Source: UBA7803 sp041395905 (GTDB lineage: Bacteria > Pseudomonadota > Gammaproteobacteria > Pseudomonadales > Azotimanducaceae). From it: a stretch of 64,000 nucleotides of DNA. Position 1 is the first letter of the stretch; the number at the start of each line of letters is the position of its first letter. The stretch spans positions 1-64,000 of the forward strand of contig JAWKZP010000014.1 in the NCBI GenBank assembly GCA_041395905.1. The letters are read 5' to 3'. This document shows positions 42,138 through 53,117 of this stretch, one piece after another. The position numbers and the translations under genes were made by a program. The notes under the pieces are model-generated. The model was not told the origin of the DNA, did not search any database, and saw nothing but the letters and a program-made list of their open reading frames with translations.

Positions 42138-43850
42138 ATGCCGAACGTCACGCCCGATTCCCCGCGCTGGACCCAGGTCGCCCTGGGTCTGGTCCTGCTC
42201 GGTGTTCTTCTGGCAGCCGGCCCCGTGCTGGCCCAGACCGGCGATGATTCTGCCCTCACCGACGAAGACGCGACCCTGGTGGATGCCTCCGAGCTCAGAT
42301 CGGCGGACGAGTTGGACGAGCTGGTGGGACCCATCGCGCTGTACCCGGACGATCTGCTGGCCATCGTGCTGCCGGCGTCGACCTATCCGCTGCAGATCGT
42401 GCAGGCCGCGCGCTTTCTCGATCAGGCCCAGGATGACCCGGCGCTGCAGCCGGACGAGGACTGGGACGAGTCGGTGGTGGCGCTGCTCAACTATCCGGAA
42501 GTTCTGCGGCGCATGAACGAGGATCTGGACTGGACCTGGGCGCTGGGCGACGCAGTGGTGAATCAGGAGTCCGAAGTGCTGGCGGCGGTCGCTCACTTTC
42601 GCGACAAGGCCTACACCGCCGGCAATCTGCAGAGCGACGATCACCAGGTCGTGCGCCGCGTGGACGAGGTCATCGAGATCGAACCGGCGGATCCGAAGGT
42701 GATCTACGTGCCCGACTACCAGCCGGAACGGGTGGTGGTGTATCACCATGTGCCCGCATACGGCTATTACCCGCGCCCCTACCCGGTGTACTACTACCCG
42801 TATCCGGCAGGGTACAGCTTCTACGACGGCTGGTTCTGGGGCGTGACCTCCGTGTTCACCATCGGCTGGAGCAACTACTACCTGTCACTGTACCCGTACA
42901 GCTACCCGAGCCACCCCTACTACGGTCACCGCTACTACTACGACCGCTATTACTACCGGCGCCCGCTGGTGATCGTGAACAACCTGTACCCGCCCAGCTA
43001 CCGATACGACGACTACCACTGGCGGCCCCGGCACCACTACTACCAGGGCGCGCGGCCGGTGGAACGCAGGCATTGGGCACCGCTGCGCTATCACGACAAT
43101 CACAGCCCGCGCGACCTGGGGCACAACGACGGGCGCAGCCGTTATGCGCGTCCGGGCGGTGAGCAGCTGCAGACACGCTCTCATGCTGAGCACGACCGGC
43201 GCGACGGCGGCGGCATGCGCCGGCCCGGGTTTCCGGGCACGACCGGGGACACGTTGGCGTCCGAACAGGCGCCCGGTCACCCGTCGTCCCGTCAGCCCGA
43301 CAGCAGCACCAGACGTCCCGGCGGCATCCCGGCCGTCGCGCCAGCGCGCGCGCGCGCGGAACCGCAGGTGAAGCGCAGCCTGGCCTCCGGACGGGTCGGG
43401 GGGACTGAGATCCGGCAGCGTTCCACGGCCCGGGTCGCTGCGGCGGCAACCCCGCGCACGCAGCCGTCACGTACGCCCCGTGCCGCCCCGGCCTCTGCGA
43501 CGCGACAGGCGGCGAAGGTGCCGCCCGGCCGACCCGGCCTGGCGATGAACAGCGGCGGGCGCGACACGGCCCGCCAGGTGATTCGCTCGCCGATGCCCCG
43601 ACATGCAGCGGCCGCCCAGTCCGGCGCCAGAGGCTCTGCATCGCCTCCGGCACCTGCGCCTCGAGCCGCACCTGGTCGCGCGGCCCCGCGCCCGGGGATT
43701 GCGTATGGGCAGTCCTCCGGGTCGCAGAGCGTACGCGTCGCCAAGGCTTCGCCGCAGAGCGACCGCGACGCCGGCGCAGCGCGTGGCTTCCGCGGCGAGG
43801 CCAGGAACGACAAACAGCACGCCCGAGCCCGATTCCGCTCACGCGATTGA
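42138..43850 (+). CDS. DUF3300 domain protein, secreted, Tyr/Pro-rich
   Basis: Protein of 570 residues with a signal peptide (VALGLVLLGVLLAAGPVLAQ). DUF3300 covers about residues 60-240, with LVGPIALYPDDLLAIVLPAS, quoted in part, PLQIVQAARFL, LLNYPEVLRRM and VDEVIEIEPADPKVIYVPDY. It is followed by a Tyr/Pro-rich stretch (YYPRPYPVYYYPYPAGY; RYYYDRYYYRR) and a long Arg/Pro/Ala-rich tail of low complexity. Function unknown. ATG 42138 has GAGGTGCAG upstream; an earlier ATG at 42096 lacks one. Confidence 0.85.
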   Translation: MPNVTPDSPRWTQVALGLVLLGVLLAAGPVLAQTGDDSALTDEDATLVDASELRSADELDELVGPIALYPDDLLAIVLPASTYPLQIVQAARFLDQAQDDPALQPDEDWDESVVALLNYPEVLRRMNEDLDWTWALGDAVVNQESEVLAAVAHFRDKAYTAGNLQSDDHQVVRRVDEVIEIEPADPKVIYVPDYQPERVVVYHHVPAYGYYPRPYPVYYYPYPAGYSFYDGWFWGVTSVFTIGWSNYYLSLYPYSYPSHPYYGHRYYYDRYYYRRPLVIVNNLYPPSYRYDDYHWRPRHHYYQGARPVERRHWAPLRYHDNHSPRDLGHNDGRSRYARPGGEQLQTRSHAEHDRRDGGGMRRPGFPGTTGDTLASEQAPGHPSSRQPDSSTRRPGGIPAVAPARARAEPQVKRSLASGRVGGTEIRQRSTARVAAAATPRTQPSRTPRAAPASATRQAAKVPPGRPGLAMNSGGRDTARQVIRSPMPRHAAAAQSGARGSASPPAPAPRAAPGRAAPRPGIAYGQSSGSQSVRVAKASPQSDRDAGAARGFRGEARNDKQHARARFRSRD

Positions 43851-43923
43851 GCGCCCGCCGGGCCGATCCGGAACGGGCGCCAGGCGCGGTCGGCCATGGC
43901 GAACCGTCCGCTTCTCGGCGCGG

Positions 43924-44937
43924 TCAGTTGCCGCGCTGACGCAGCTCCCAGCAGACGTGGATGCGCGGGTTGCGCCGGAAGTCTTCGTCCAACGTGGCCG
44001 GCGTGATGTCCCGGGCATCGGCAAACTCCGCCACGGCTGCCTCATCGAGACGGAAGCGACGGTAGTTGTTCGAGAACAGCAGCAGACCGTCCGGCGCAAG
44101 ACGCGCCATCGCCAGCCGCAGCAGACGCACGTGCTCGCGCTGCACGTCGAAGTCGTCGGCGCTCTTGGAGTTCGAAAACGTGGGTGGGTCGCAGAAGATC
44201 AGGTCGTAGCGGCCTCGATCCTGCTCGAGCCAGCGCATCACGTCTGCGCGCTCGAAGCGATGCGCGCCGGGGGTCGCAGTATTGAGCGCGAGGTTGCGCT
44301 GCGCCCACTCGAGGTAGGTGGCGGAGAGGTCGACACTCACCGAGCTCGCGGCTCCGCCAGCAGCGGCATGAGCCGTCGCCGACCCGGTGTAGCAGAACAG
44401 GTTGAGAAAGTGCCGCCCCGCAGCAAGCGCGCCGATGCGCCGACGCACGGGCCGGTGATCCAGGAACAGACCCGTGTCCAGATAGTCGAACAGGTTGACC
44501 TGCAGACCCACCTGCTGCTCGCGCACCTGCACGAACTCTTCCCGCGCTGCCATACGCCCGTACTTGCTGCCGCCCTTGCCGCGCGCGCGCGTCTTCAGCG
44601 CCAGCTGTGCGGGCGGCAGCTCGAATACCTCCATGGCGGCAGCCAGCAGCTCATCGAGCCTTCGAGCGGTGACCTGCTCCGGGATCCGGCTGGGCGCCTG
44701 ATACTCCTGCACGTGCAGAAAGCGTCGCGCACGGCCACCTTCCTCCTGGTAGACGTCGATGGCCGCCGCGTATTCCGGCAGGTCGGCGTCGTAGGCGCGA
44801 AAGCAGGTGACGTCGTTGCGCCGGCGCCAGCCATTCAGACGTTTGAGGTTCTTGCGCAGCCGGTTGGCAACCATCTGCGCGCCCGGAGACAGCGGCCCGA
44901 AGCCGGCAGGCGCGTCGTCGTCTGCGGAATCGCTCAT
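43924..44937 (-). CDS. Stand-alone RlmK-like 23S rRNA methyltransferase
   Basis: SAM-dependent methyltransferase of 337 residues that matches the C-terminal half of RlmKL, which makes m7G2069 of 23S rRNA in E. coli. Matching segments are GAQMVANRLRKNLKRL, FLHVQEYQAPS, LFDYLDTGLFLDHRP, HFLNLFCYTGSATAHAAAGG (SAM motif I) and FCDPPTFSNSK. The THUMP and RlmL half is absent here and must be elsewhere or missing. ATG 44937 begins shortly before the conserved part; the upstream frame adds an Arg-rich lead. Confidence 0.87.
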   Translation of the reverse strand: MSDSADDDAPAGFGPLSPGAQMVANRLRKNLKRLNGWRRRNDVTCFRAYDADLPEYAAAIDVYQEEGGRARRFLHVQEYQAPSRIPEQVTARRLDELLAAAMEVFELPPAQLALKTRARGKGGSKYGRMAAREEFVQVREQQVGLQVNLFDYLDTGLFLDHRPVRRRIGALAAGRHFLNLFCYTGSATAHAAAGGAASSVSVDLSATYLEWAQRNLALNTATPGAHRFERADVMRWLEQDRGRYDLIFCDPPTFSNSKSADDFDVQREHVRLLRLAMARLAPDGLLLFSNNYRRFRLDEAAVAEFADARDITPATLDEDFRRNPRIHVCWELRQRGN

Positions 44938-45064
44938 GGACTGGTCTGTCGGAAAAGACGCCAATCTACCACGCGCCGGAGGCAGGGCGCTTCGCCAGAG
45001 CGACGCGCGGGCTGCACGCGGTGTTCGCGAAACCTTCACCCGCGCCTCGCGCGGGTCGCCGTCG

Positions 45065-47074
45065 TCACAGAACCGTCTTCAGTACCTCGTTCGAGTAGGC
45101 GCTCTCGTTGCCGTCCGCGTCCACGGCGGTCATGGCGAAGTAGTAGTCACCCGAGCTGAGCGTGAGCGTGTAATCGGTAGCACCACCGCCGGCTACCTCG
45201 AGACTGTCCGTGTAGCTGCGCGACTGCTGGCCGTAATAGATGCGATAGCCGGCCAGGTCCGTCAGCGGGGTACCGTCCACGTTCTCCGTGGGCGCCTGCC
45301 AGGCGAGCGTGACGTCGCCGTTGACGACCACCGAGATCATCGCGACGGCGCTGCCTCCGGCACCGGTGCAGCTGATGCTGAAGGTCGTCGCCTGCTGCAG
45401 CGGGCCCACACTGGTGCTGCCCGACACTGCCCTGGCACCGCTCCAGCCGCCGGATGCCGCGCACCCGTCGGCGCCCCCTGACGTCCAGCTGAGGGTGGTA
45501 CTGCCGCCACTGTCCACCACCAGGGGGCTGGCATTCAGCGTGGCCGACACCGGATCCGGCGCAGGCGCGGGTTCGGGCGCCGGTGTCGGTTCGGGCGTCG
45601 GAGCCGGATCGGGCGCAGGTGCCGGATCGGGAGCCGGTGTCGGTTCCGGGGCGGGTTCAGGCGCCGGATCCGGTGCGGGGGCCGGAGCGGGATCGGGTGC
45701 CGGCGCCGGGTCAGGGGCCGGTTCAGGTGCGGGAGCCGGACCGGCACCGACGGTCACCGTGACTTCCCGGCGCGTGGAGCCCCCCAGACCCGTGCAGCTC
45801 AACCCGAAGGTCGTGGTCTGCTGCAGGGGTTCCGTCACCCAGACCCCCTCCAGCCCCACGATGCCGGCCCAGCCCGCTTCGGCCAGGCACAGATCGGCAC
45901 CGGAGGACGCCCATGACAGCGTCACCGACGCGCCCATCGGCACGCTCAGGGTATCGGCCGCCAGCGCCAGCGTCGGCGCCGGCGCAGCGTCCTGCTGCGC
46001 CGACCGATCGATGACATCGGCCACGTCGCTGGCCTCGGCCAGAGCCATGGCTGCGGGCAGACTCTGCAGATCGTTGAGCAGGGCCGGTGCCAGGGCCGCC
46101 TCCACGATCGCGGCCGCATCCCGCGAATCGGCGGTCGCCAGCGTCTGTGCCAGCGCTGCCAGTGCCGCGTCGCCGGCCCGGCCGAGCAGCAGCGCAATGC
46201 TGCGTTCGAGCTGCGTGAGCGCGGCCGCACTCACAGCGGCATCTGCAACCGAAGGATCCGTGAGCTCGGGCTGAATCTGCCGGATCGCATCATTCAGCCG
46301 GATGGTCGCCGGTTGACCGTCCACCTCCAGGCGGCCGGCCAGGGCCTCGAGACGCACCGCCAGCTCGGCGGACCTGAACACGGCAACCGCCCGGGCGGCA
46401 GCCGGAGCCTCGTCTTCCTGCGACTCGATGCCCAACAGGTGGCAGCCGACCTGCCCGATCAGCTCGTCGATGGTCGTGTCGACACCCGCCGCCGCAAGCG
46501 CCGCCGCGCTGCGGCGGAGCGTTTCGCCGAGCGCTTCGCTGGCGAGCACCAGCGGTTCGATGTTCTGCGGCGTCACCGGCTCCGCCATGGGATCGGCCAT
46601 GAGTGTCGGATCGAGGCCCATGGATGCCGATTCGAAGATGGCCTGCCAGGCCTGTTCCAGGGAGGCTTCGCTGAGACCGTCCGGCGTGCACTGGGCGGCC
46701 CGCACCGCCAGCGTGGTGAGCGGCGAGACGTTTACAGTCGACTCGCCCGCGCGGGTGACCGCGCCGACGAGCTCGAAGTCGGGCGCCCTTCCCGTCACCA
46801 GGTCCGTACCGCCCCTGGCGGTCACCAGCACCGGCAATGCGGCATCGGTGCGCAGCTCGAGTCCGTAGTTCGCCAGGTCGTCGCTGCCGCCCTGTTGCAG
46901 CACCTGACCCTGGGCATCGGTGACGGTCACCTCCGCGCCCACCACCGGGCCATCGCCGACGCTGCCGGAAACCGAAAGATTCTTGGTCCCGGAGCTCTCG
47001 GTGCTGCCCGAGCAGGCCGAGAGAAACATCGTCGACGCAAGAAGACAGGCGACGGCCTGAATGCGCGCTACCAT
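45065..47074 (-). CDS. Large lipoprotein with duplicated Ig-like units, Pro-rich linker and a fibronectin III domain
   Basis: Protein of 669 residues. The signal ACLLASTMFLSACSG ends in a lipobox. Next come a carboxypeptidase-regulatory-like beta domain (SVGDGPVVGAEVTVTD) and a long helical region with no family I know (about 140-400). Then an Ig-like unit (VTLSWASSGADLCL to FGLSCTGLGGS), a linker of some 65 residues of PAPDPAPEP repeats, and a second copy of the unit (TTLSWTSGGADGC to FSISCTGAGGS). A C-terminal FnIII domain (LAWQAPTENVDGTPLTDLAG) closes it. It probably spans the periplasm or stands on the cell surface; the ligand is unknown. Confidence 0.82.
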   Translation of the reverse strand: MVARIQAVACLLASTMFLSACSGSTESSGTKNLSVSGSVGDGPVVGAEVTVTDAQGQVLQQGGSDDLANYGLELRTDAALPVLVTARGGTDLVTGRAPDFELVGAVTRAGESTVNVSPLTTLAVRAAQCTPDGLSEASLEQAWQAIFESASMGLDPTLMADPMAEPVTPQNIEPLVLASEALGETLRRSAAALAAAGVDTTIDELIGQVGCHLLGIESQEDEAPAAARAVAVFRSAELAVRLEALAGRLEVDGQPATIRLNDAIRQIQPELTDPSVADAAVSAAALTQLERSIALLLGRAGDAALAALAQTLATADSRDAAAIVEAALAPALLNDLQSLPAAMALAEASDVADVIDRSAQQDAAPAPTLALAADTLSVPMGASVTLSWASSGADLCLAEAGWAGIVGLEGVWVTEPLQQTTTFGLSCTGLGGSTRREVTVTVGAGPAPAPEPAPDPAPAPDPAPAPAPDPAPEPAPEPTPAPDPAPAPDPAPTPEPTPAPEPAPAPDPVSATLNASPLVVDSGGSTTLSWTSGGADGCAASGGWSGARAVSGSTSVGPLQQATTFSISCTGAGGSAVAMISVVVNGDVTLAWQAPTENVDGTPLTDLAGYRIYYGQQSRSYTDSLEVAGGGATDYTLTLSSGDYYFAMTAVDADGNESAYSNEVLKTVL
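45552..45742 (-). repeat. Minisatellite-like Pro/Ala/Asp/Glu codon repeat
   Basis: About 190 bp of short imperfect GGxGCxGG-type units encode the PAPDPAPxP linker of the lipoprotein. The unit is a multiple of 6 bp (Pro-x), so slippage would keep the frame. Length variation between strains is expected, but not shown here. Confidence 0.75.
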
Positions 47075-47235
47075 CGGTACTACCCCGCTCCGATTGGCTG
47101 GCGGCTGCATCCAGTCAGCCGAATGCGGGCTCGACACCCGCGTCCTGATTCAGGGCTCGAGTCTAGAGCGCAGCCGGCAGCGTCCCGTGATGCAGGTAAC
47201 AGAAATGTAGGGGATTGCGCAGTTCGAGACCGGGA

Positions 47236-47886
47236 TCACGGTGCTTCGAGGCGCTGGGCCACAACCGCAGCCGCAACGCTCAGGGCGTCGGGTCGCCCGC
47301 AACGATAGACGTCGCGCTCCACCGCATACACCAGCTGCTCGTCCGTGAGCAGAACGATCCGTGCCAGATCGGGCTCGGAGAACTCGGCGCCGATGTCGGC
47401 GAGCGTCCGGTCCGGAAACAGGCCTCCGTCCACGTGCAGATACTGATAGTCGCTGACGGCTTCGGTGAGCGCCGTGCCTTGCAGCGACCAGTGGCCCTGA
47501 TAGCGGAACTCCAGCAGCAGGCGACCGGCACTGCGGTCCTCGAGACGCGCGTGCCCACGCAGAACGCCGTCGTCGAGGTAGGACTCCACCACGCTCGAGA
47601 TCAGGTCCGGGTTCGTCGGGTCCGCCACCTCGCAGTGCCAGGGCGCAGCGGTCAGCCGCAGCAGCGACTTCTGCCGGGCATCGTCCCGATGCAGCAGGCC
47701 GGCCACGGTCACGAGCAGCGTCGCAAGGCCCGTTCCGAGCACCAGCAGGTAAATCGGGCGGAGGGTCAGGATTCGTCGCACCACGTCGTCACGGACAGTT
47801 CCGGTAACCACAGGATTCTGCGCGCGCACGCGCCGCGCGGGCGTGTCGGCGGTCAAGGTTTGAGAAGGGGCGGGCAGCGGATGCAT
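47236..47886 (-). CDS. Single-span membrane protein, unknown
   Basis: Protein of 216 residues: a charged N-terminal part, one hydrophobic span (IYLLVLGTGLATLLVTVAGL) at about residues 45-64 and a polar C-terminal domain with two Cys (APWHCEVADP, DVYRCGRPD) that would lie in the periplasm. I recognise no family. It is downstream of nothing obvious, divergent from the Nudix gene by 49 bp, and on the same strand as the lipoprotein gene, 161 bp away. Confidence 0.65.
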   Translation of the reverse strand: MHPLPAPSQTLTADTPARRVRAQNPVVTGTVRDDVVRRILTLRPIYLLVLGTGLATLLVTVAGLLHRDDARQKSLLRLTAAPWHCEVADPTNPDLISSVVESYLDDGVLRGHARLEDRSAGRLLLEFRYQGHWSLQGTALTEAVSDYQYLHVDGGLFPDRTLADIGAEFSEPDLARIVLLTDEQLVYAVERDVYRCGRPDALSVAAAVVAQRLEAP

Positions 47887-47935
47887 CCGCTATCGGTGGT
47901 AGGCTTGCCGACAGGCAATCGGGCGATCGGGCAGC

Positions 47936-48368
47936 ATGCCTCCCTACACCTACAGCCATCCCCATCCGGCCGTGGCCGTCGACGTGGTCGTGCTCGCCCT
48001 GCGGAACGACGTGCTGGAAGTGCTGCTCATCGAACGCGCGCGCGATCCGTACGCCGGCCGCTGGGCGCTGCCCGGCGGATTCGTGGGAATCGACGAGGAT
48101 CTGGCTGACGCCGCGCGGCGCGAGCTCAGAGAAGAAACGTCACTCGCGGCTGGCCCGCTGCAGCAGATCGGGGCCTTCGGCGCGCCCCAGCGTGACCCGC
48201 GTGAACGCGTCATCTCCGTTGCTTTCTGGACCCGGCTGGATTCCGCACAACCGGCCCGGGCGGGCAGCGACGCGCGCACGGCCGCCTGGTTCCCCGTCGA
48301 CCGCCTGCCGCCGCTCGCATTCGACCATGGTCAGATCGTCGCGGCGGCGCTGCGCGCCGCCGGCAACC

Positions 48369-48382
<14 letters not shown>
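47936..48382 (+). CDS. Nudix hydrolase
   Basis: Nucleoside-diphosphate-X hydrolase of 148 residues. The Nudix box runs from GGFVGIDEDLADAARRELRE into ET, with all catalytic Glu in place. The start HPHPAVAVDVVVLAL and the phrase YAGRWALPGGFV are like the ADP-ribose pyrophosphatase/NrtR-type branch, but there is no attached HTH domain. Its 3' end overlaps the M3 peptidase gene on the other strand by 14 bp. Confidence 0.9.
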
Positions 48383-50507
<2,125 letters not shown>

Positions 50508-50630
50508 GCTGTACTCCTCGAAAATCCGCAGCGGGCCCGCGCTCGAGGGCAGACCCCAAGACGAGACCTGGACGACCGGAGCAACGCGCGCCGATACAGG
50601 TCGCAGGTGCTCACACGAGGTCGGTGTCGC

Positions 50631-50707
50631 TGGCGCGCCCGAGAGGACTCGAACCTCTAACCCCCAGGTTCGAAGCCTGGTGCTCTATCCAATTGAGCTA
50701 CGGGCGC
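50631..50707 (-). tRNA. tRNA-Arg (anticodon TCG)
   Basis: A 77-nt gene with encoded CCA on the minus strand. The acceptor stem is GCGCCCG/CGGGCGC, the D arm GCTC..GAGC, the anticodon arm CCAGG-CTTCGAA-CCTGG with anticodon TCG, and the T arm AGAGG-TTCGAGT-CCTCT. It shares the acceptor stem with the other tRNA-Arg at 27592. No integrase or repeat lies next to it. The gap 50508-50630 shows nothing else. Confidence 0.97.
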
Positions 50708-50724
50708 GCGGACCACGAACTCTA

Positions 50725-51609
50725 CTAGAACTGCTCGCCGGCAGCACGCCGCCGCATCATGTCCTCGAAGTCCATGCTGACCGGGCCACCACGCGCCAGC
50801 ACGTGCTCCACGCGGGCGCGCACGAACCCGTCCCAGGCCGGATGCGGCAGCACGTACAGACGATCCTGTTCGATGGCGGAAAACACGGCATCGGCGATCT
50901 CGCTGGGATCCTTGCCCTGAGACAGCATGGCCTGCGCCATGGCCCGCATCTGCTGCATCTCCTCGCCGCCGGCGGCTGCGCCTCTGAGCTCCGCCGGGCG
51001 ATTGCGCTCGGCGTCGAAGATCTGGGTGTTGACGAACCCGGGGCAGAGCACCGACGCGCCGATGGCCGCGTTGCGGGCTTTCAGGTCGTTGTAGAGGGTT
51101 TCCGTGAGGCTGAGCACGCCATGCTTGCTGACGCCGTAGGTTCCGCCGCCGGGCATCAGCCCCGCCAGCGATGCCGTGTTCACGATGTGGGCGGGCTCGC
51201 CGTGAGCCAGCATGTGCGGCACGAAAGCCTGCAGTCCGTACAGGACGCCGTAAAAATTGACGCCCATCACCCAGTCCCAGTCGGCCATGGGCACTTCCCA
51301 GATGCCGGCGGCGCGCGACCCCGTGCTGGCGACACCGGCGTTGTTGCAGACCACGTGCACCTTGCCGAACGCGGCAATGGCCCGCTCGGCGAGCTCCTGT
51401 ACCGATTCGCGCACCATGGTGTTGGTGATGACGCCGAGCACCCGCGCCTGGCGCTGCTCGAGCTGACGTACCGCGCGGTCGAGCGCATCCTCCTCGATAT
51501 CCGCCAGCACCACCTGCATGCGCGCTGCGGCGAAGCGCTCCGCCAGCGCCAGCCCGATACCGCTGGCGGCTCCTGTGACGACCGCCGTCCTGCCTTCGAA
51601 ATCCTGCAT
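50725..51609 (-). CDS. SDR family NAD(P)-dependent oxidoreductase
   Basis: Short-chain dehydrogenase of 294 residues: TGAASGIGLALAE for the cofactor, CNNAGV, the catalytic Ser in VNTASLAGL and YGVSK. The tail DAVFSAIEQDRLYVLPHPAW is shared with the SDR at 24208-25023. GGGGAGCGG precedes the ATG. Substrate unknown. Divergent from the methyltransferase gene, with 122 bp between them. Confidence 0.9.
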   Translation of the reverse strand: MQDFEGRTAVVTGAASGIGLALAERFAAARMQVVLADIEEDALDRAVRQLEQRQARVLGVITNTMVRESVQELAERAIAAFGKVHVVCNNAGVASTGSRAAGIWEVPMADWDWVMGVNFYGVLYGLQAFVPHMLAHGEPAHIVNTASLAGLMPGGGTYGVSKHGVLSLTETLYNDLKARNAAIGASVLCPGFVNTQIFDAERNRPAELRGAAAGGEEMQQMRAMAQAMLSQGKDPSEIADAVFSAIEQDRLYVLPHPAWDGFVRARVEHVLARGGPVSMDFEDMMRRRAAGEQF

Positions 51610-51731
51610 GTCCGCTCCCCGCGTGAGTACCCATTGAGACGCGACAAATTAGCAGACGCGGGGCTCGCTGAGCCAGCCAAAGGGCGCAACGATTGCTAAA
51701 CTCCACCGCGTTTCCATTCCGGTGAGCAGAG

Positions 51732-52514
51732 ATGACCGACGTGTTCGAACACAACCGCCAGTCCTGGAACCGCCAGTCTCTGTCGGGCGAAAGCCGCTGG
51801 TGCGAGCCGGTGTCCGCTGCCGTCATCGAAGCGGCACGGCGCGGCGAATGGACGGTGATTCTGACCCCCAACCGCGCGGTCCCGCGACCCTGGTTCGCCG
51901 AGCTGCGCGGCGCCCGCGTGCTGTGCCTGGCTTCGGGCGGCGGTCAGCAGGCACCGGTGCTCGCAGCCGCCGGCGCGGAGGTGGTCAGCTACGACGCCTC
52001 CGACGAGCAGCTCGCGAAGGATTCGCTCCTGGCTGAGCGCGACGGCCTCAACCTGCGCACCGTGCGCGGCGACATGGCCGATCTGTCGTGCTTCGAAGAC
52101 GGCCGCTTCGACCTGATCTTTCACCCGGTGTCCAACGTGTTCGTCGCGGACGTGCGCCCGGTGTGGCGCGAATGCCACCGCGTGCTCGCGCCACGCGGCA
52201 GGCTGCTGGCCGGATTCATGAATCCGGACTTCTTCCTGTTCGATCACGCGGCGCTGGAGCGGGGCGCTGCGCCCGAGGTTCGCTTCGCGCTGCCGTTTTC
52301 GGACGTGAAAGACCTGCCTGCCGAGGAGCTGGCGGCACGCATTGCCGCAGGCGAGGCGCTGGAGTTCAGCCACAGCCTCGACGACCAGATCGGCGGTCAG
52401 ATCGACGCCGGCTTCGTGATAGCGGGATTTTACGAAGATCGCTGGGAGGCGCGCGCGACCCCGCTGGATCGCTACATGCCGACCTCCATGGCCACCCTGG
52501 CGCTGAAATCCTGA
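51732..52514 (+). CDS. Class I SAM-dependent methyltransferase
   Basis: Protein of 260 residues with a Rossmann-type SAM fold: motif I is VLCLASGGGQQAPVLAAAGA, the acidic strand VVSYDASDEQL, and then DGRFDLIFHPVSNVFV and HRVLAPRGRLLAGFMNP. It belongs with small-molecule methyltransferases of the UbiE/Methyltransf_11 kind. Substrate unknown. The AGCAGAG before ATG 51732 is a plausible ribosome site. A GNAT gene follows 66 bp downstream. Confidence 0.87.
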   Translation: MTDVFEHNRQSWNRQSLSGESRWCEPVSAAVIEAARRGEWTVILTPNRAVPRPWFAELRGARVLCLASGGGQQAPVLAAAGAEVVSYDASDEQLAKDSLLAERDGLNLRTVRGDMADLSCFEDGRFDLIFHPVSNVFVADVRPVWRECHRVLAPRGRLLAGFMNPDFFLFDHAALERGAAPEVRFALPFSDVKDLPAEELAARIAAGEALEFSHSLDDQIGGQIDAGFVIAGFYEDRWEARATPLDRYMPTSMATLALKS

Positions 52515-52580
52515 GGTGCGCTGGCGTGCGGCACGATTCGGCGTATCATCGCCGCCGCTGACCACCTCGACGAGCATCGA

Positions 52581-53117
52581 GTGCCCGAACGATCCGCCGG
52601 ACCCGAACATGCCCAGCACCGCGCCGCAGCGCGGCGTCCCGCAGACCTGGAGCTGCGCGACGCCGAGGTCGACGACCTGTGGCGCCTGCTCGACATCGAG
52701 CAGCGCAGCTTCAGCGGCGATCTGCTGAGCCGCCGCGCCCTGCGCTACCTGGTGACCCGGGCACACGCCATCAATCTGGTCGCCTGCGTCGGTGACTTCG
52801 TGACCGGCTACGTCGGCGTGCTGCTGCGCCGGGGCAGCGACATCGCGCGGGTCTACACCATTGCCGTCGACCCGGACTGGCGCGGCCGCGGCATCGGCAA
52901 CCGGCTGCTGGCAGCCGCCGAGCAGCGCGCGGCCGCTGCCGGGCGCCAACGGATGCGCTTAGAGGTGCGCCTGGACAACGCGCCCGCCATCAACCAGTAC
53001 CATCGCGCTGGTTATCTGGACATGGGCCGCATACCGGGCTATTACCAGGACGGGCAGACGGCGATCCGGATGCAGAAGCGCCTGTCCGACGCCAGCCCAG
53101 GGAGGGAGCCCGCATGA
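52581..53117 (+). CDS. GNAT acetyltransferase (RimI-like)
   Basis: N-acetyltransferase of 178 residues. The acetyl-CoA loop is in VDPDWRGRGIGNRLL and the C-terminal NAPAINQYHRAGYLDMGRIPGYY is RimI-like, typical of enzymes acting on protein or peptide N-termini. The start is probably GTG 52581, with GACGAG upstream. The first 20 residues are not conserved in the family. Its stop overlaps the ATP-grasp gene by 4 bp (ATGA), so the two proteins are made together and probably act on one pathway. Confidence 0.87.
   Translation: MPERSAGPEHAQHRAAARRPADLELRDAEVDDLWRLLDIEQRSFSGDLLSRRALRYLVTRAHAINLVACVGDFVTGYVGVLLRRGSDIARVYTIAVDPDWRGRGIGNRLLAAAEQRAAAAGRQRMRLEVRLDNAPAINQYHRAGYLDMGRIPGYYQDGQTAIRMQKRLSDASPGREPA

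Noticed and set aside
45552..45742. CRISPR-like or regulatory tandem repeat
   Set aside because: The short units are in frame within the lipoprotein gene and encode the Pro-rich linker.
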